From: Bufo bufo
Lineage: Eukaryota; Chordata; Amphibia; Anura; Bufonidae
Assembly: GCF_905171765.1 (NCBI RefSeq)
Contig: NC_053390.1
Span: 333,404,294-333,468,293 of the forward strand
DNA: 64,000 nucleotides
Direction of reading: 5' to 3'
The notes below the pieces were generated by a model. The model did not search any database. It was given only the letters and a program-made list of their open reading frames with translations, and was not told where the DNA came from. Made by a program: the position numbers and the translations under genes. Below, in pieces: positions 33,530-45,129 of this stretch. Position 1 is the stretch's first letter, and each line of letters opens with the position of its first letter.

Positions 33530-35417
33530 TTTTAATACAGAGGGGTCACAGAGGACTTTATTACTATGGAGGGGGCACAGAGGACTTTATTACTATGGAG
33601 GGGGCACAGAGGTCTTTGTTACTATGGAGGGGTCACAGAGGACTTTATTACTATGGATGGGGCACAAAGGACTTTATTACTATGGAGGGGGCACAGAGGA
33701 CTTTATTACTATGGAGGGGGCACAGAGGTCTTTAAAAATATGGAGGGGGCACAGAGGTCTTTAAAAATATGGAGGGGGCACAGAGGTCTTTGTTACTATG
33801 GAGGGGGCACAGAGGTCTTTAAAAATATGGAGGGGGCACAGAGGACTTTATTACTATGGAGGGGGCACAGAGGACTTTATTACTATGGAGGGGGCACAGA
33901 GGACTTTTTTACTATGGATGGGGCACAGAGGACTTTATTACTATGGATGGGGCACAAAGGACTTTATTACTATGGAGGGGGCACAGAGGACTTTATTACT
34001 ATGGAGGGGGCACAGAGGTCTTTAAAAATATGGAGGGGGCACAGAGGTCTTTAAAAATATGGAGGGGGCACAGAGGTCTTTGTTACTATGGAGGGGGCAC
34101 AGAGGTCTTTAAAAATATGGAGGGGGCACAGAGGACTTTATTACTATGGAGGGGGCACAGAGGACTTTATTACTATGGAGGGGGCACAGAGGTCTTTATT
34201 ACTATGGAGGGGGCACAGAGGACTTTATTACTATGGATGGGGCACAAAGGACTTTATTACTATGGAGGGGGCACAGAGGTCTTTGTTACTATGGAGGGGG
34301 CACAGAGGTCTTTAATAATATGGAGGGGGCACAGAGGACTTTATTACTATGGAGGGGGCACAGAGGTCTTTAATAATATGGAGGGGGCACAGAGGACTTT
34401 ATTACTATGGAGGGGGCACTGAAGACTTTATTACTATGGAGGGGGCACAGAGGACTTTAATAATATGGAGGGGGCACAGAGGTCTTTAATAATATGGAGG
34501 GGGCACAGAGGACTTTATTACTATGGAGGGGGCACAGAGGTCTTTGTTACTATGGAGGGGTCACAGAGGACTTTATTACTATGGATGGGGCACAAAGGAC
34601 TTTATTACTATGGAGGGGGCACAGAGGACTTTATTACTATGGAGGGGGCACAGAGGTCTTTAAAAATATGGAGGGGGCACAGAGGTCTTTAAAAATATGG
34701 AGGGGGCACAGAGGTCTTTGTTACTATGGAGGGGGCACAGAGGTCTTTAAAAATATGGAGGGGGCACAGAGGACTTTATTACTATGGAGGGGGCACAGAG
34801 GACTTTATTACTATGGAGGGGGCACAGAGGACTTTATTACTATGGATGGGGCACAGAGGACTTTATTACTATGGATGGGGCACAAAGGACTTTATTACTA
34901 TGGAGGGGGCACAGAGGACTTTATTACTATGGAGGGGGCACAGAGGTCTTTAAAAATATGGAGGGGGCACAGAGGTCTTTAAAAATATGGAGGGGGCACA
35001 GAGGTCTTTGTTACTATGGAGGGGGCACAGAGGTCTTTAAAAATATGGAGGGGGCATAGAGGACTTTATTACTATGGAGGGGGCACAGAGGACTTTATTA
35101 CTATGGAGGGGGCACAGAGGTCTTTATTACTATGGAGGGGGCACAGAGGACTTTATTACTATGGATGGGGCACAAAGGACTTTATTACTATGGAGGGGGC
35201 ACAGAGGTCTTTGTTACTATGGAGGGGGCACAGAGGTCTTTAATAATATGGAGGGGGCACAGAGGACTTTATTACTATGGAGGGGGCACAGAGGTCTTTA
35301 ATAATATGGAGGGGGCACAGAGGACTTTATTACTATGGAGGGGGCACTGAAGACTTTATTACTATGGAGGGGGCACAGAGGACTTTAATAATATGGAGGG
35401 GGCACAGAGGTCTTTAA
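33530..35417. repeat. 29-bp minisatellite, left part
   Basis: About 65 copies of GGAGGGGGCACAGAGGACTT-type units (29 bp), with variants TCTTTAATAATATGG, TCTTTAAAAATATGG and ACTTTATTACTATGG. A higher-order period of about 930 bp is visible: the block from 33,540 repeats from about 34,465. All frames appear open because the unit lacks stops; no protein is implied. Confidence 0.97.
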
Positions 35418-35918
35418 CCCCTTAAGGACACAGCCTTTTTACACCTTAGGACCAGGCCATTTTTTGCAAATCTGACCAGAGTCCCTTTAAGTGCTGATAA
35501 CTTTAAAACACTTTGACTTATCCAGGCCGTTCTGAGATTGTTTTTTCGTCACATATTGTACTTCATGACAGTGGTAAAATGAAGTCAAAAAATTATTTTT
35601 TTTTGCACCAAAAAATACCTAATTTAACAAAAATTTGGAAAAATTTAGCAAATTTCAAAGTTTCAGTTTCTCTACTTCTGTAATACATAGTAATACCCCC
35701 AAAAATTCTGATGACTTTACATTCCCCATATGTCTACTTCATGTTAGAATTGTTTTGGGAATGATATTTTATTTTTTGGGGATGTTATAAGGCTTAGAAG
35801 TTTAGAAGCAAATCTTGAAATTTTTCAGAAATTTACAAAAACTAAATTTTTAGGGACCAGTTCAGGTCTGAAGTCACTTTGCGAGGCTTACATAATAGAA
35901 ACCACCCAAAAATCACCC

Positions 35919-37520
35919 CATCTAAGAAACTACACCCCTCAAGGTATTCAAAACTGATTTTACATACGTCGTTAACCCTTTAGGTGTTGCACAAGAGTTA
36001 TTGGCAAATGGGGATGAAATTTGAGAATTTCATTTTTTTGTCTAATTTTCCATTTTAACCCATTTTTTCCACTAACAAAGCAAGGGTTAACAGCCAAACA
36101 AGACTGTATCTTTATTGCCCTGACTCTGCCGTTTACAGAAACACCAAATATGTGGCCGTAAACTACTGTACGGCCACACAGCGGGGCGTAGAGGGAAAGG
36201 TGCGCCGTTTGGTTTTTGGAGGGCTGATTTTTATGGACTGGTTTATTTACACCATGTCCCATTTGAAGCCCCCTGATGCACCCCTAGAGTAGAAACTCCC
36301 TAAAAGTGACCCCATCTAAGAAACTACACCCCTCAAGGTATTCAAAACTGATTTTACATACGTCGTTAACCCTTTAGGTGTTGCACAAGAGTTATTGGCA
36401 AATGGGGATGAAATTTGAGAATTTCATTTTTTTGTCTAATTTTCCATTTTAACCCATTTTTTCCACTAACAAAGCAAGGGTTAACAGCCAAACAAGACTG
36501 TATCTTTATTGCCCTGACTCTGCCGTTTACAGAAACACCCAATATGTGGCCGTAAACTACTGTACGGCCACACAGCGGGGCGTAGAGGGAAAGGTGCGCC
36601 GTTTGGTTTTTGGAGGGCTGATTTTTATGGACTGGTTTATTTACACCATGTCCCATTTGAAGCCCCCTGATGCACCCCTAGAGTAGAAACTCCCTAAAAG
36701 TGACCCCATCTAAGAAACTACACCCCTCAAGGTATTCAAAACTGATTTTACATACGTCGTTAACCCTTTAGGTGTTGCACAAGAGTTATTGGCAAATGGG
36801 GATGAAATTTGAGAATTTCATTTTTTTGTCTAATTTTCCATTTTAACCCATTTTTTCCACTAACAAAGCAAGGGTTAACAGCCAAACAAGACTGTATCTT
36901 TATTGCCCTGACTCTGCCGTTTACAGAAACACCAAATATGTGGCCGTAAACTACTGTACGGCCACACAGCGGGGCGTAGAGTGAAAGGTGCGCCGTTTGG
37001 TTTTTGGAGGGCTGATTTTTATGGACTGGTTTATTTACACCATGTCCCATTTGAAGCCCCCCTGATGCACCCCTAGAGTAGAAACTCCCTAAAAGTGACC
37101 CCATCTAAGAAACTACACCCCTCAAGGTATTCAAAACTGATTTTACATACGTCGTTAACCCTTTAGGTGTTGCACAAGAGTTATTGGCAAATGGGGATGA
37201 AATTTGAAAATTTCATTTTTTTGCCTTATTTTCCATTTTAACCCATTTTTTCCACTAACAAAGCAAGGGTTAACAGCCAAACAAGACTGTATCTTTATTG
37301 CCCTGACTCTGCCGTTTACAGAAACACCCAATATGTGGCCGTAAACTAATGTACGGCCACACAGCGGGGCGTAGAGTGAAAGGTGCGCCGTTTGGTTTTT
37401 GGAGGGCTGATTTTTATGGACCGGTTTATTTACACTGTGTCCTGTTTCAACCCCTCTGATGCACCCCTGGAGTAGAAACTCCCTAAAAGTGACCCCATTT
37501 TGGAAACTACGGGATAAGGT
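35919..37520. repeat. 394-bp tandem repeats inside the piggyBac element
   Basis: Four copies begin at about 35,919, 36,313, 36,707 and 37,102, each starting CATCTAAGAAACTACACCCC; the first three are nearly identical. The unit contains 'gtgcgccgtttggtttttgg' and a short inverted repeat TGGCCGTAAAC/GTACGGCCA. The - strand frames of about 96 codons within each unit are not credible genes. Confidence 0.94.
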
Positions 37521-37639
37521 GGCATTTTTTTGGGGACTATTTTTAGGGTAAATATGATTTTTGGTTGCTCTATATTACATTTTTGTGAGGCAAGGTTACC
37601 AAAAATTTTAATTCTGAAATTTCATCTCCATTTGCCATT

Positions 37640-37960
37640 AACTGTTGAGGAACACCTAAAGGGTTAATAAAGTTTGTATAATCAGTTTTGAATACCTTGA
37701 GGGGTGTAGTTTCTTAGATGGGGTCAGTTTTGGGGAGTTTTTACTCTAGAGTGCATCAGGGGGGCTTCAAAAGGGACATGGTGTCAATAAAAAAGGCTAT
37801 CAAAATCGGCCTTCCAGAAACCATGTCGGTCCTTTCCTTTTGCGGCCTCCCTTTTACTGATACAGCAGTTTACGACCACAAATGTGGTGTTTCTGTAAAC
37901 TGCAGTATCAGGGTAATAAATATTAAGTTTTGTTTGGTTGTTAACCCTTGTTTTGTTACC
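37640..37960. repeat. Inverted, diverged copy of the 394-bp unit
   Basis: 'taccttgaggggtgtagttt' and neighbours are the reverse complement of the unit start, followed by inverted matches to 'ccccctgatgcacc' and the 'ggtttctgtaaac' region. With the direct copies this makes a large potential fold-back. Confidence 0.75.
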
Positions 37961-38040
37961 GGAAAAAACGGATTGAAATGGAAAAGTGCCAAAAATAGCG
38001 GTTTTGGCACCGTTTTTTTTTTTTTTTTAACCGTGTTAAT

Positions 38041-38530
38041 CTGGGGGGTTAGGTCATGGGATATTTTTATAGAGGAGATTCTTACGGACGCGGCAATACC
38101 TAATAAGTCTACTTTTTTTACAATTATTTAGGTTTTTGACTATATTATCTTTTTTGATACAAATCTTTTTTTTGGGTATCTCTAAAGTCTAAGGGTCATT
38201 TTATTTTTATTTTTTTTATCCAATTATCTCATGTGGGGGCTCATTTTTTGCGGGAGGAGCGGACGGTTTTATTGGCACTATTTTGGGGGCTATATGACTT
38301 TTTGATCGCTTGCTATTAAACTTTTTATTATGTAAGGTGACAAAAAAAAACTTTTTTTGCACCTTTTTTTTTTTTTTTTTTCTTGACCGTGTTAATCTGG
38401 GGGGGTTGGTCATGGGGTAGTTTTATAGAGGAGATTATTACCGACGCGGCGATACCTAATATGTCTACTTTTAATAAATTATTTTAGTTTTTTTGGGTGT
38501 CTCAGGTCTGAGAACCATTTTTTTTTATCC
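38041..38530. repeat. piggyBac subterminal repeats (two tandem copies)
   Basis: Two copies of a 'ggttaggtcatggg...ggacgcggc.atacctaata' unit with T-rich spacers. They match the sequence at 1-1100. Confidence 0.8.
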
Positions 38531-38558
38531 GATGTCAGTGCTAAATTGGGATATAAAT

Positions 38559-40358
38559 TTAGTACTCCATGGAAGTGTGATACTCCCTGAAGCAACCGTC
38601 AATGCAGAGGCCCGGATGATCGGGGCACGTGTCGCACTGAGTAGTCGTGTCCTTCCGTATCCCCCTCCTGCGACACACTCTGCACTTTTTTTGGGTTCGT
38701 CCCTTCTTTCCAGTATGGGGGACCACACCTGGAAAGTGTTGGCCAGGGACGATCCGGGCACCTACAGTTCCCGAGGTACTCCGGCCTGCTCTTTCCCGGT
38801 CCGAAAAGATCAGGGCCTTGAGGACTGCCTCATAGAACTGGAGGAAAGTCCCTGTGCTGCCAGCGCTTCGGGATAGTACAAAAGAGTTGTACATGGCAAC
38901 CTGCACCAAGTAGACCGCAACTTTTTTGTACCATGCCCGGGTTTTGCGCATGGCATTATATGGCTTGAGGACTTGATCCGAGAGATCAACTCCTCCCATA
39001 TACCGATTGTAGGCGACGATACAATCGGGCTTGAGGACCGTTGCCGCGGTACCTCGCACAGGGACAGGGGTGATGCCGTTACCATGAATTGTGGACAGCA
39101 TAAGGACATCCCTCTTGTCCTTATACCTGACCAGCAACAGGTTTCCAGTGGTAAGGGCACGGGTCTCACCCCTGGGGATAGGTACCTGGAGGGGGTGGGC
39201 AGGGAGGCCGCGTTGATTTTTCCGCACGGTCCCACAAGCGGACGTGGATCTGGCGGCAAGGGACTGGAACAAGGGGATACTGGTATAAAAGTTATCCACG
39301 TAAAGGTGGTAACCCTTATCCAGCAGTGGGTACATAAGGTCCCACACAAGTTTCCCGGTAACACCCAGAGTGGGGGGACATTCTGGGGGTTGAATCCGGG
39401 AATCTCGCCCCTCGTACACACGAAATTTGTAAGTGTACCCTGAGGTACTCTCACAAATTTTGTATAGCTTCACGCCATACCTCGCCCGCTTGGAGGGCAC
39501 ATACTGGCGGAAAATGAGTCTCCCCTTGAACGCAATGAGAGACTCATCAACCGCGACCTCCCTTCCAGGTACATAGGCCTCCATGAATTTGGCCCCAAAG
39601 TGATCGATGACCGGCCGTATCTTATACAGACGGTCATGGGCAGGATCACCTCGGGGGGGACATGCTGCATTATCGGAATAATGCAGACATTTCCGGATGG
39701 CCTCAAACCGGGAGCGTGTCATGGCTGTACTGTAAAGTGGGGCCTGGTATAGGACGTCCCCACTCCAGTACAGCCTGACACTGGGTTTTTTGACCAGGCC
39801 CATATGCAGCACGAGGCCCCAAAATATCCTCATTTCGGCTGCACTGACCGGCGTCCAGCCACCGGGCCTGGCCAAAAAGGAGCCCGGGTGTTGAGCGACG
39901 AACTGTTGGGCGTACAGATTCGTCTGCTCCACCATCAGATTTACCAGTGGGTCACTGAAAAAATGACAAAAAAAGTCATATTCAGTGTAGCCCACTGTGG
40001 AAATCTGGATTCCTGATTGGCCTACAAAATCAGGAATCACGGGCTCGTATCGCTCTGGGCTACACCAGACAAGTTCACCGGAAGGGGGCTCCGGTGGATT
40101 TAACTGGTGGGCCGGGAAACCAGTACGAGCCCCAGAGCTGCTCGTACTAGTGTGGGCCACAGGGTCCCTAACATGGCGGTCCCCTTGCTCCGCCTGGCGG
40201 CGTCTCCGCCGCCTTGGGGGCTCATCATCATCGCTAGATGATGAGGAGGATGCGGATGACAACAGGAATGTGGGGTCATCCTCATCCTCACTGGGACTCT
40301 CGGAGTCGGAGGCAAGCTGGGCGTATGCCTCCTCGGCCGAGAACGTCCGGCGGGCCAT
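38559..40358 (-). CDS. piggyBac transposase, full length (599 residues)
   Basis: A single uninterrupted frame. Residues 1-60 are acidic/Ser-rich with a basic run (PPRRRRRRQ). The transposase core holds the three expected Asp residues: VAVDESLIAFKGR (D271), YVDNFYTSIPLF (D355) and YMGGVDLSDQVL (D458). The C-terminus is a Cys-rich domain (about 559-594: CRVCRRRG, CDTCPDHPGLC, CFREYH) that in this family binds the element ends. Length matches active piggyBac proteins (about 590-600). The enzyme excises cleanly and inserts at TTAA, as the flanks show. The gene reads away from the right terminus, with about 1 kb of 5' sequence between. Frame, catalytic residues and termini all look intact, so the copy may be active or recently so. 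Confidence 0.96.
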   Translation of the reverse strand: MARRTFSAEEAYAQLASDSESPSEDEDDPTFLLSSASSSSSSDDDEPPRRRRRRQAEQGDRHVRDPVAHTSTSSSGARTGFPAHQLNPPEPPSGELVWCSPERYEPVIPDFVGQSGIQISTVGYTEYDFFCHFFSDPLVNLMVEQTNLYAQQFVAQHPGSFLARPGGWTPVSAAEMRIFWGLVLHMGLVKKPSVRLYWSGDVLYQAPLYSTAMTRSRFEAIRKCLHYSDNAACPPRGDPAHDRLYKIRPVIDHFGAKFMEAYVPGREVAVDESLIAFKGRLIFRQYVPSKRARYGVKLYKICESTSGYTYKFRVYEGRDSRIQPPECPPTLGVTGKLVWDLMYPLLDKGYHLYVDNFYTSIPLFQSLAARSTSACGTVRKNQRGLPAHPLQVPIPRGETRALTTGNLLLVRYKDKRDVLMLSTIHGNGITPVPVRGTAATVLKPDCIVAYNRYMGGVDLSDQVLKPYNAMRKTRAWYKKVAVYLVQVAMYNSFVLSRSAGSTGTFLQFYEAVLKALIFSDRERAGRSTSGTVGARIVPGQHFPGVVPHTGKKGRTQKKCRVCRRRGIRKDTTTQCDTCPDHPGLCIDGCFREYHTSMEY

Positions 40359-41219
40359 AGGGGAGTGTGTGTCTGCGTGTATATGTGCGTGTGTGTAACT
40401 CTTTATTTTGTGTGCGTGTGTGTGGGGGCACGGGTGTTCACGAACTCACCCTAAAACTAACAGAAAAAAAATAAAATAAACTAACTAAAAAAAGGGCAAA
40501 AAATGTGGGGGAAAAAAATCAAAACCGCTGATCAACTGTCCGAAGTTGATCAGCGGTGGGGTGTGCGATGCGCTAACAGTGGCCGGACACTAAGTGCCGG
40601 CCACAATCAGCGTACAAAAAAAAAAAAAAAAAAATGCACCCCAAAAAAGGTGGGGGGGGGGGGAGGCGGTGGGGGGGGGGACAAGTGGCAGCACCCCTGG
40701 GGGGGTCTAGGGTCACACAGCTGTGCTGTGGACCCCAGACACCCTAACTTAGGGTGATGCAATCAAAGTAAGAAAAGTTCAGAAACTAACTTTCCCTTTT
40801 TTTTTCCCTGCCTAAAACAAACTTTCCCTATGCTGTCCCTATGTACCTGATGGGGGGTGCTGGGGCACAGATCGGGTCCTGGGGGCACAGATCGGGTCCT
40901 GGGGGTGCTGGCAACGATGGTGGGCACACGTGCAGGCAGCTCCTCTCTCCTCCGGCTCCGGAACACAAAAGGAGGAGGAGAGGAGCGCCTGCCTCTTTTG
41001 AATTTGGCGCCGGACCGCCCACAGACCAATCGGAAAGCGATCCTAAGTGGTGATGTCACCATCACCACTCAGGATCGCTGGATGGTGATTGGTGGGGTGA
41101 AATCACACCACCATCACCATCCTGTTCCGGGTTATCGGGTCTTCAGAGACCCGAACAACCCGGAAACGCAGAAAACCGCAGGTCTGAATTGACCTGCGGT
41201 TTTCTGTGATCGCATACAT
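40359..41219. other. 5' region of the piggyBac transposase gene
   Basis: It contains an A-run and long G-runs (about 40,617-40,682; C-rich on the coding strand), TG/GT-rich sequence near 40,370-40,430 and a CATCACC/GGTGATG inverted repeat near 41,049-41,105. A promoter is expected here, but no clear TATA box was identified. Confidence 0.5.
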
Positions 41220-41407
41220 GGGGGGGTCACCGGACCCCCCGGCGCATTTGCCCCAAGTGCCTGCTCAATGATTTGAGCAGGCACGGGGTTCCGATCACCG
41301 CCCGCCGCCCGGCGGTGATCGAAAATACACAGGGCGTACATGTACGCCCTGTGTCCTTAAGTACCAGGGCACAAGGGCGTACCTGTACGCCCTATGTCCT
41401 TAAGAGG
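41220..41407. repeat. Hairpin cluster and duplicated end of the piggyBac right terminus
   Basis: In order: GGGGGGGTCACCGGACCCCCC, TGCCTGCTCA...TGAGCAGGCA, CGATCACCG...CGGTGATCG, then the palindrome GGGCGTACATGTACGCCC and its near copy GGGCGTACCTGTACGCCC. Each of the last two is followed by a TGTCCTTAAG end sequence, so the terminus is duplicated in tandem. Confidence 0.85.
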
Positions 41408-42400
41408 TTAATAATATGGAGGGGGCACAGAGGACTTTATTACTATGGAGGGGGCACAGAGGTCTTTGTTACTATGGAGGGGTCACAGAGGACTTTATTA
41501 CTATGGATGGGGCACAAAGGACTTTATTACTATGGAGGGGGCACAGAGGACTTTATTACTATGGAGGGGGCACAGAGGTCTTTAAAAATATGGAGGGGGC
41601 ACAGAGGTCTTTAAAAATATGGAGGGGGCACAGAGGTCTTTGTTACTATGGAGGGGGCACAGAGGTCTTTAAAAATATGGAGGGGGCACAGAGGACTTTA
41701 TTACTATGGAGGGGGCACAGAGGACTTTATTACTATGGAGGGGGCACAGAGGACTTTATTACTATGGATGGGGCACAGAGGACTTTATTACTATGGATGG
41801 GGCACAAAGGACTTTATTACTATGGAGGGGGCACAGAGGACTTTATTACTATGGAGGGGGCACAGAGGTCTTTAAAAATATGGAGGGGGCACAGAGGTCT
41901 TTAAAAATATGGAGGGGGCACAGAGGTCTTTGTTACTATGGAGGGGGCACAGAGGACTTTATTACTATGGAGGGGGCACAGAGGACTTTATTACTATGGA
42001 GGGGGCACAGAGGACTTTATTACTATGGAGGGGGCACAGAGGTCTTTATTACTATGGAGGGGGCACAGAGGACTTTATTACTATGGATGGGGCACAAAGG
42101 ACTTTATTACTATGGAGGGGGCACAGAGGTCTTTGTTACTATGGAGGGGGCACAGAGGTCTTTAATAATATGGAGGGGGCACAGAGGACTTTATTACTAT
42201 GGAGGGGGCACAGAGGTCTTTAATAATATGGAGGGGGCACAGAGGACTTTATTACTATGGAGGGGGCACTGAAGACTTTATTACTATGGAGGGGGCACAG
42301 AGGACTTTAATAATATGGAGGGGGCACAGAGGTCTTTAATAATATGGAGGGGGCACAGAGGACTTTATTACTATGGAGGGGGCACAGAGGACTTTATTAC
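41408..42400. repeat. 29-bp minisatellite, middle part
   Basis: About 34 further units, continuing in register after the piggyBac element and stopping at the hAT MITE. The order of variant units resembles that of the block at 34,465-35,417. Confidence 0.96.
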
Positions 42401-43092
42401 TAGTGATGAGCGGCATAGGCAATATTCGTTTTCGCGATATTTCGTGAATTTTTTGCATAATATTCGCAATAAATTTGCGAATTCTAGAATTTGTGATCTC
42501 CAGTCATTATTGCAAATCGGCACTAATGAAGCGCATATTTTTTGCGCAATACATGCAACTTCACATTTTATCAGGTCGGAGTAGATATTACTGATTGGTG
42601 CACTAAGTATTGTTGTGACATCACAGCACTATGTCTGTAGCATGTATGTAAGGACAGAAGAACCTATCAGCTACACTATATCACTATCTAACTTACACTG
42701 ACTATCTCCCACTAACTATCTGTATTATATATATGACCTAACTAACTAACTAATGTAATGACACGGGAAAGCACAGAGCACAGAGCACAGCAATAACACT
42801 GCTGTCTCTCTCAGAACTCCATAAAACTACAGAAAATGGCTGCTGGGGAGGTTCTTATATAGTAAGGGGTAGGCAACTTTCCTATTGGTTGCTAGGGATG
42901 TTGCTAAGCTCTGACAAAGATATTGCAGCCTTCTCATTGGCCCACAGGCAAAAAGGGAGGTTACTGATGAAAACAAATCTAGAATATTCGTGATTACGAA
43001 TATATAGCACTATGTACTATATCTTGGCGAATTCTCGAAGTGCTGATTTTCGCGATAAAAACTTGTGGTTAGAATATTCGCGATCAACACTA
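42401..43092. mobile_element. hAT MITE inserted in the minisatellite, 692 bp
   Basis: The same family as 30,061-30,812 (TAGTGATGAGCGGCATAGGC ... ATATTCGCGATCAACACTA), flanked by TTTATTAC (42393-42400 and 43093-43100). The 8-bp site is part of the normal repeat unit, so the empty site is known exactly. Confidence 0.95.
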
Positions 43093-43870
43093 TTTATTAC
43101 TATGGAGGGGCAAAGAGGTCTTTATTACTATGGAGGGGGCACAGTGGGCATTATTACTGTGAAGGGGGGCACAATGGGGATTTCTACTATGAAGGGGGCA
43201 CAATGGGGATTATTACTGTGAAGGGGGCACAATGGGGATTATTACTGTGAAGGGGACACAATGGGGATTATTACTGTGAAAGGGGCACAGATAGGGCATT
43301 ACAACAGTGAAAGGGGCACATAAAGGGCATAACTACTGTGAGAGGGCACAATGTGGGCATAACTACTGTGAGGGGGCACAATTCTGTACAAAACTACTGT
43401 GAAGGTTGTACAATGAGGGCAATACTACTGTGAGCTGGTACAATTTTTTTAAAGTATTGGGGGGGTGCACATCTGGGCATAACCACTGTGAAGGGCGCAC
43501 TGGGCACATATCTTGGTATATGCACTGTAAGAGGGCACATATCTTGGCATATCTGTGAAGAGGGGATACATCTTGGCATATCAACTGTGAGGGGGCACAT
43601 ATTTTGTGATATCTACTGTGAAGGGGGCACATATCTTGGCATATCTACTGTAAGGGAGCACATATTTTGGGATATCTACTGTGAAGGGGGCACATATCTT
43701 GGCATATCTACTGTGAGGGGGACATATCTTGGCATATCTACTGTGAAGGGGACATATCTTGGCATATCTAATGTGAGGGGGCACATATATTGGCATTTCT
43801 ACTGTGAGGGAGAACATATCTTGGCATATCAACTGTGAGGGGGCACATATCTGTGAGTAGACCTGAGGGA
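43093..43870. repeat. Degenerate edge of the minisatellite
   Basis: About 25 units drift from TATGGAGGGGGCACAG to TACTGTGAAGGGGGCACAAT and CATATCTTGGCATATCTACT forms. Divergence increases away from the array centre, as expected for an old array margin. Confidence 0.88.
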
Positions 43871-43966
43871 CTGAAATACTGGGTAGAAAATAAAAGTAGG
43901 CACATAAGGACTGATTCACATATATCTGCTCTGTAGCATGCTCTGTGTAAGGTATTTAATCTATAA

Positions 43967-45129
43967 TACCGTATTTTCCGGCGTATAAGACGACCCCTAA
44001 CTTTTCCATATAAAATATAGGGTTTGGGCTATACTCACCATATAAGACTACCCCTGAATGCCCAGCCCTCCCTGTCTTCAAGACGATCTTCTCCAGTCCA
44101 GGGAACTGACTGGGATCTGTGGATGGCACTGTTATGAGGAGGGGGGATCTGTGAATGACACTGTTATGGGGAGGGGGATCTGTAGATGGCACTGTTATGG
44201 GGAGGGGGATTAGTGGACGACACTGCTATGGGGAGGTGAATCAGTGGATGACACTGCTATGTGGGGATCTATGGATGACACCATATAGCATCTTATGCTA
44301 TGTGTCATCCACAGATCCACCCCATAACAGTGTCATCCACAGATCCCCCTCCCTATAACAGTGTCATCCACAGATCCCCCTCCCATAAGAGTGACATCCA
44401 CATATCCCCCCCTAAACAGTGCCATCCACAGATCCCCCTCCCATAACAGTGCCATCCACAGATCCCCCTCCCCATAACAGTGCCATCCACAGATCCCCCT
44501 CCCTGTAACAGTGCCATCCACAGATCCCCCTCCCATAACAGTGCCATCCACAGATCCCCCCCTAAACAGTGCCATCCACAGATCCCCTCTAAACAGTGCC
44601 ATCCACAGATCCCCCCTAAACAGTGCCATCCACAGATCCCCTCTAAACAGTGCCATCCACAGATCCCCCCTAAACAGTGCCATCCACAGATCCCCCCAAA
44701 ACAGTGCCATCCACAGATCCCCCTCCCCGACGCTCACAGGAGTATACATTTATAAACTGTAATCCGTAACTTTAACTCACTGACGTCACGCGCCTGCGCC
44801 GCCTAGTGGGAGAAGCAGGCGCGTGACGTCAGTGAGTGAGCGCCGCCCGCACTGCCTGTTACCGGAGCTGAGAGTAAGATACCCTTGTAAAGAGATGAGC
44901 GCTGATTTAAAGTTAAAGTTATGGATTACAGTTTATAAATGTATATCCTGTGAGAGGCGGGGCCCTGTATATTCTAACCCCCAGGCAAGAGTCCCCGTCA
45001 CCATGGGAACGCCTGGGGGTTAGAATATACCAATCGGATCTTAGTATACCCGGCGTATAAGACGACCCCCGACTTTTGAAAAAAATTTCTAGTGTTAGAA
45101 AGTCGTCTTATACGCTGGAAAATACGGTA
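43967..45129. mobile_element. DNA element with TACCGTATTTTCC ends
   Basis: The ends are TACCGTATTTTCCGGCGTAT and the reverse complement of a near copy, followed on both sides by AAGACGAC. Flanking bases allow a TA duplication. There is no coding capacity. The interior holds the inverted minisatellite and a palindrome centred near 44,800 with TGACGTCA on both arms. Confidence 0.8.
44100..44730. repeat. About 31-bp minisatellite that reverses orientation near 44,295
   Basis: Units of GGGGATCTGTGGATGGCACTG read on the + strand from 44,111 to about 44,285. The same unit then reads on the - strand (CAGTGCCATCCACAGATCCC) to 44,722, with a short palindrome at the turning point. Confidence 0.9.

Larger units (their letters stand above)
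35418..41407 (-). mobile_element. Intact piggyBac element, 5,990 bp
   Basis: The ends CCCCTTAAGGACACAG (left) and CCTCTTAAGGACATAG (right, reverse complement) are flanked by TTAA at 35414-35417 and 41408-41411. The empty site 'gaggtctttaataatatgga' is a normal unit of the surrounding minisatellite, so insertion at TTAA is exact. The element has 394-bp repeats near its left end, one transposase gene on the - strand and hairpins near its right end. Confidence 0.97.

Noticed and set aside
33468..35350. Overlapping open frames with repeats such as MEGAQRTLLLWRGHRGLYYY in all three + frames (also 41,273-42,584)
   Set aside because: They are translations of a 29-bp minisatellite that lacks stop codons; the same units read in every frame and show no coding signature.
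36760..37104. Repeated about 96-114-codon frames on the - strand in piggyBac
   Set aside because: They recur in each 394-bp unit and lack features of a real protein; probably non-coding subterminal repeats.
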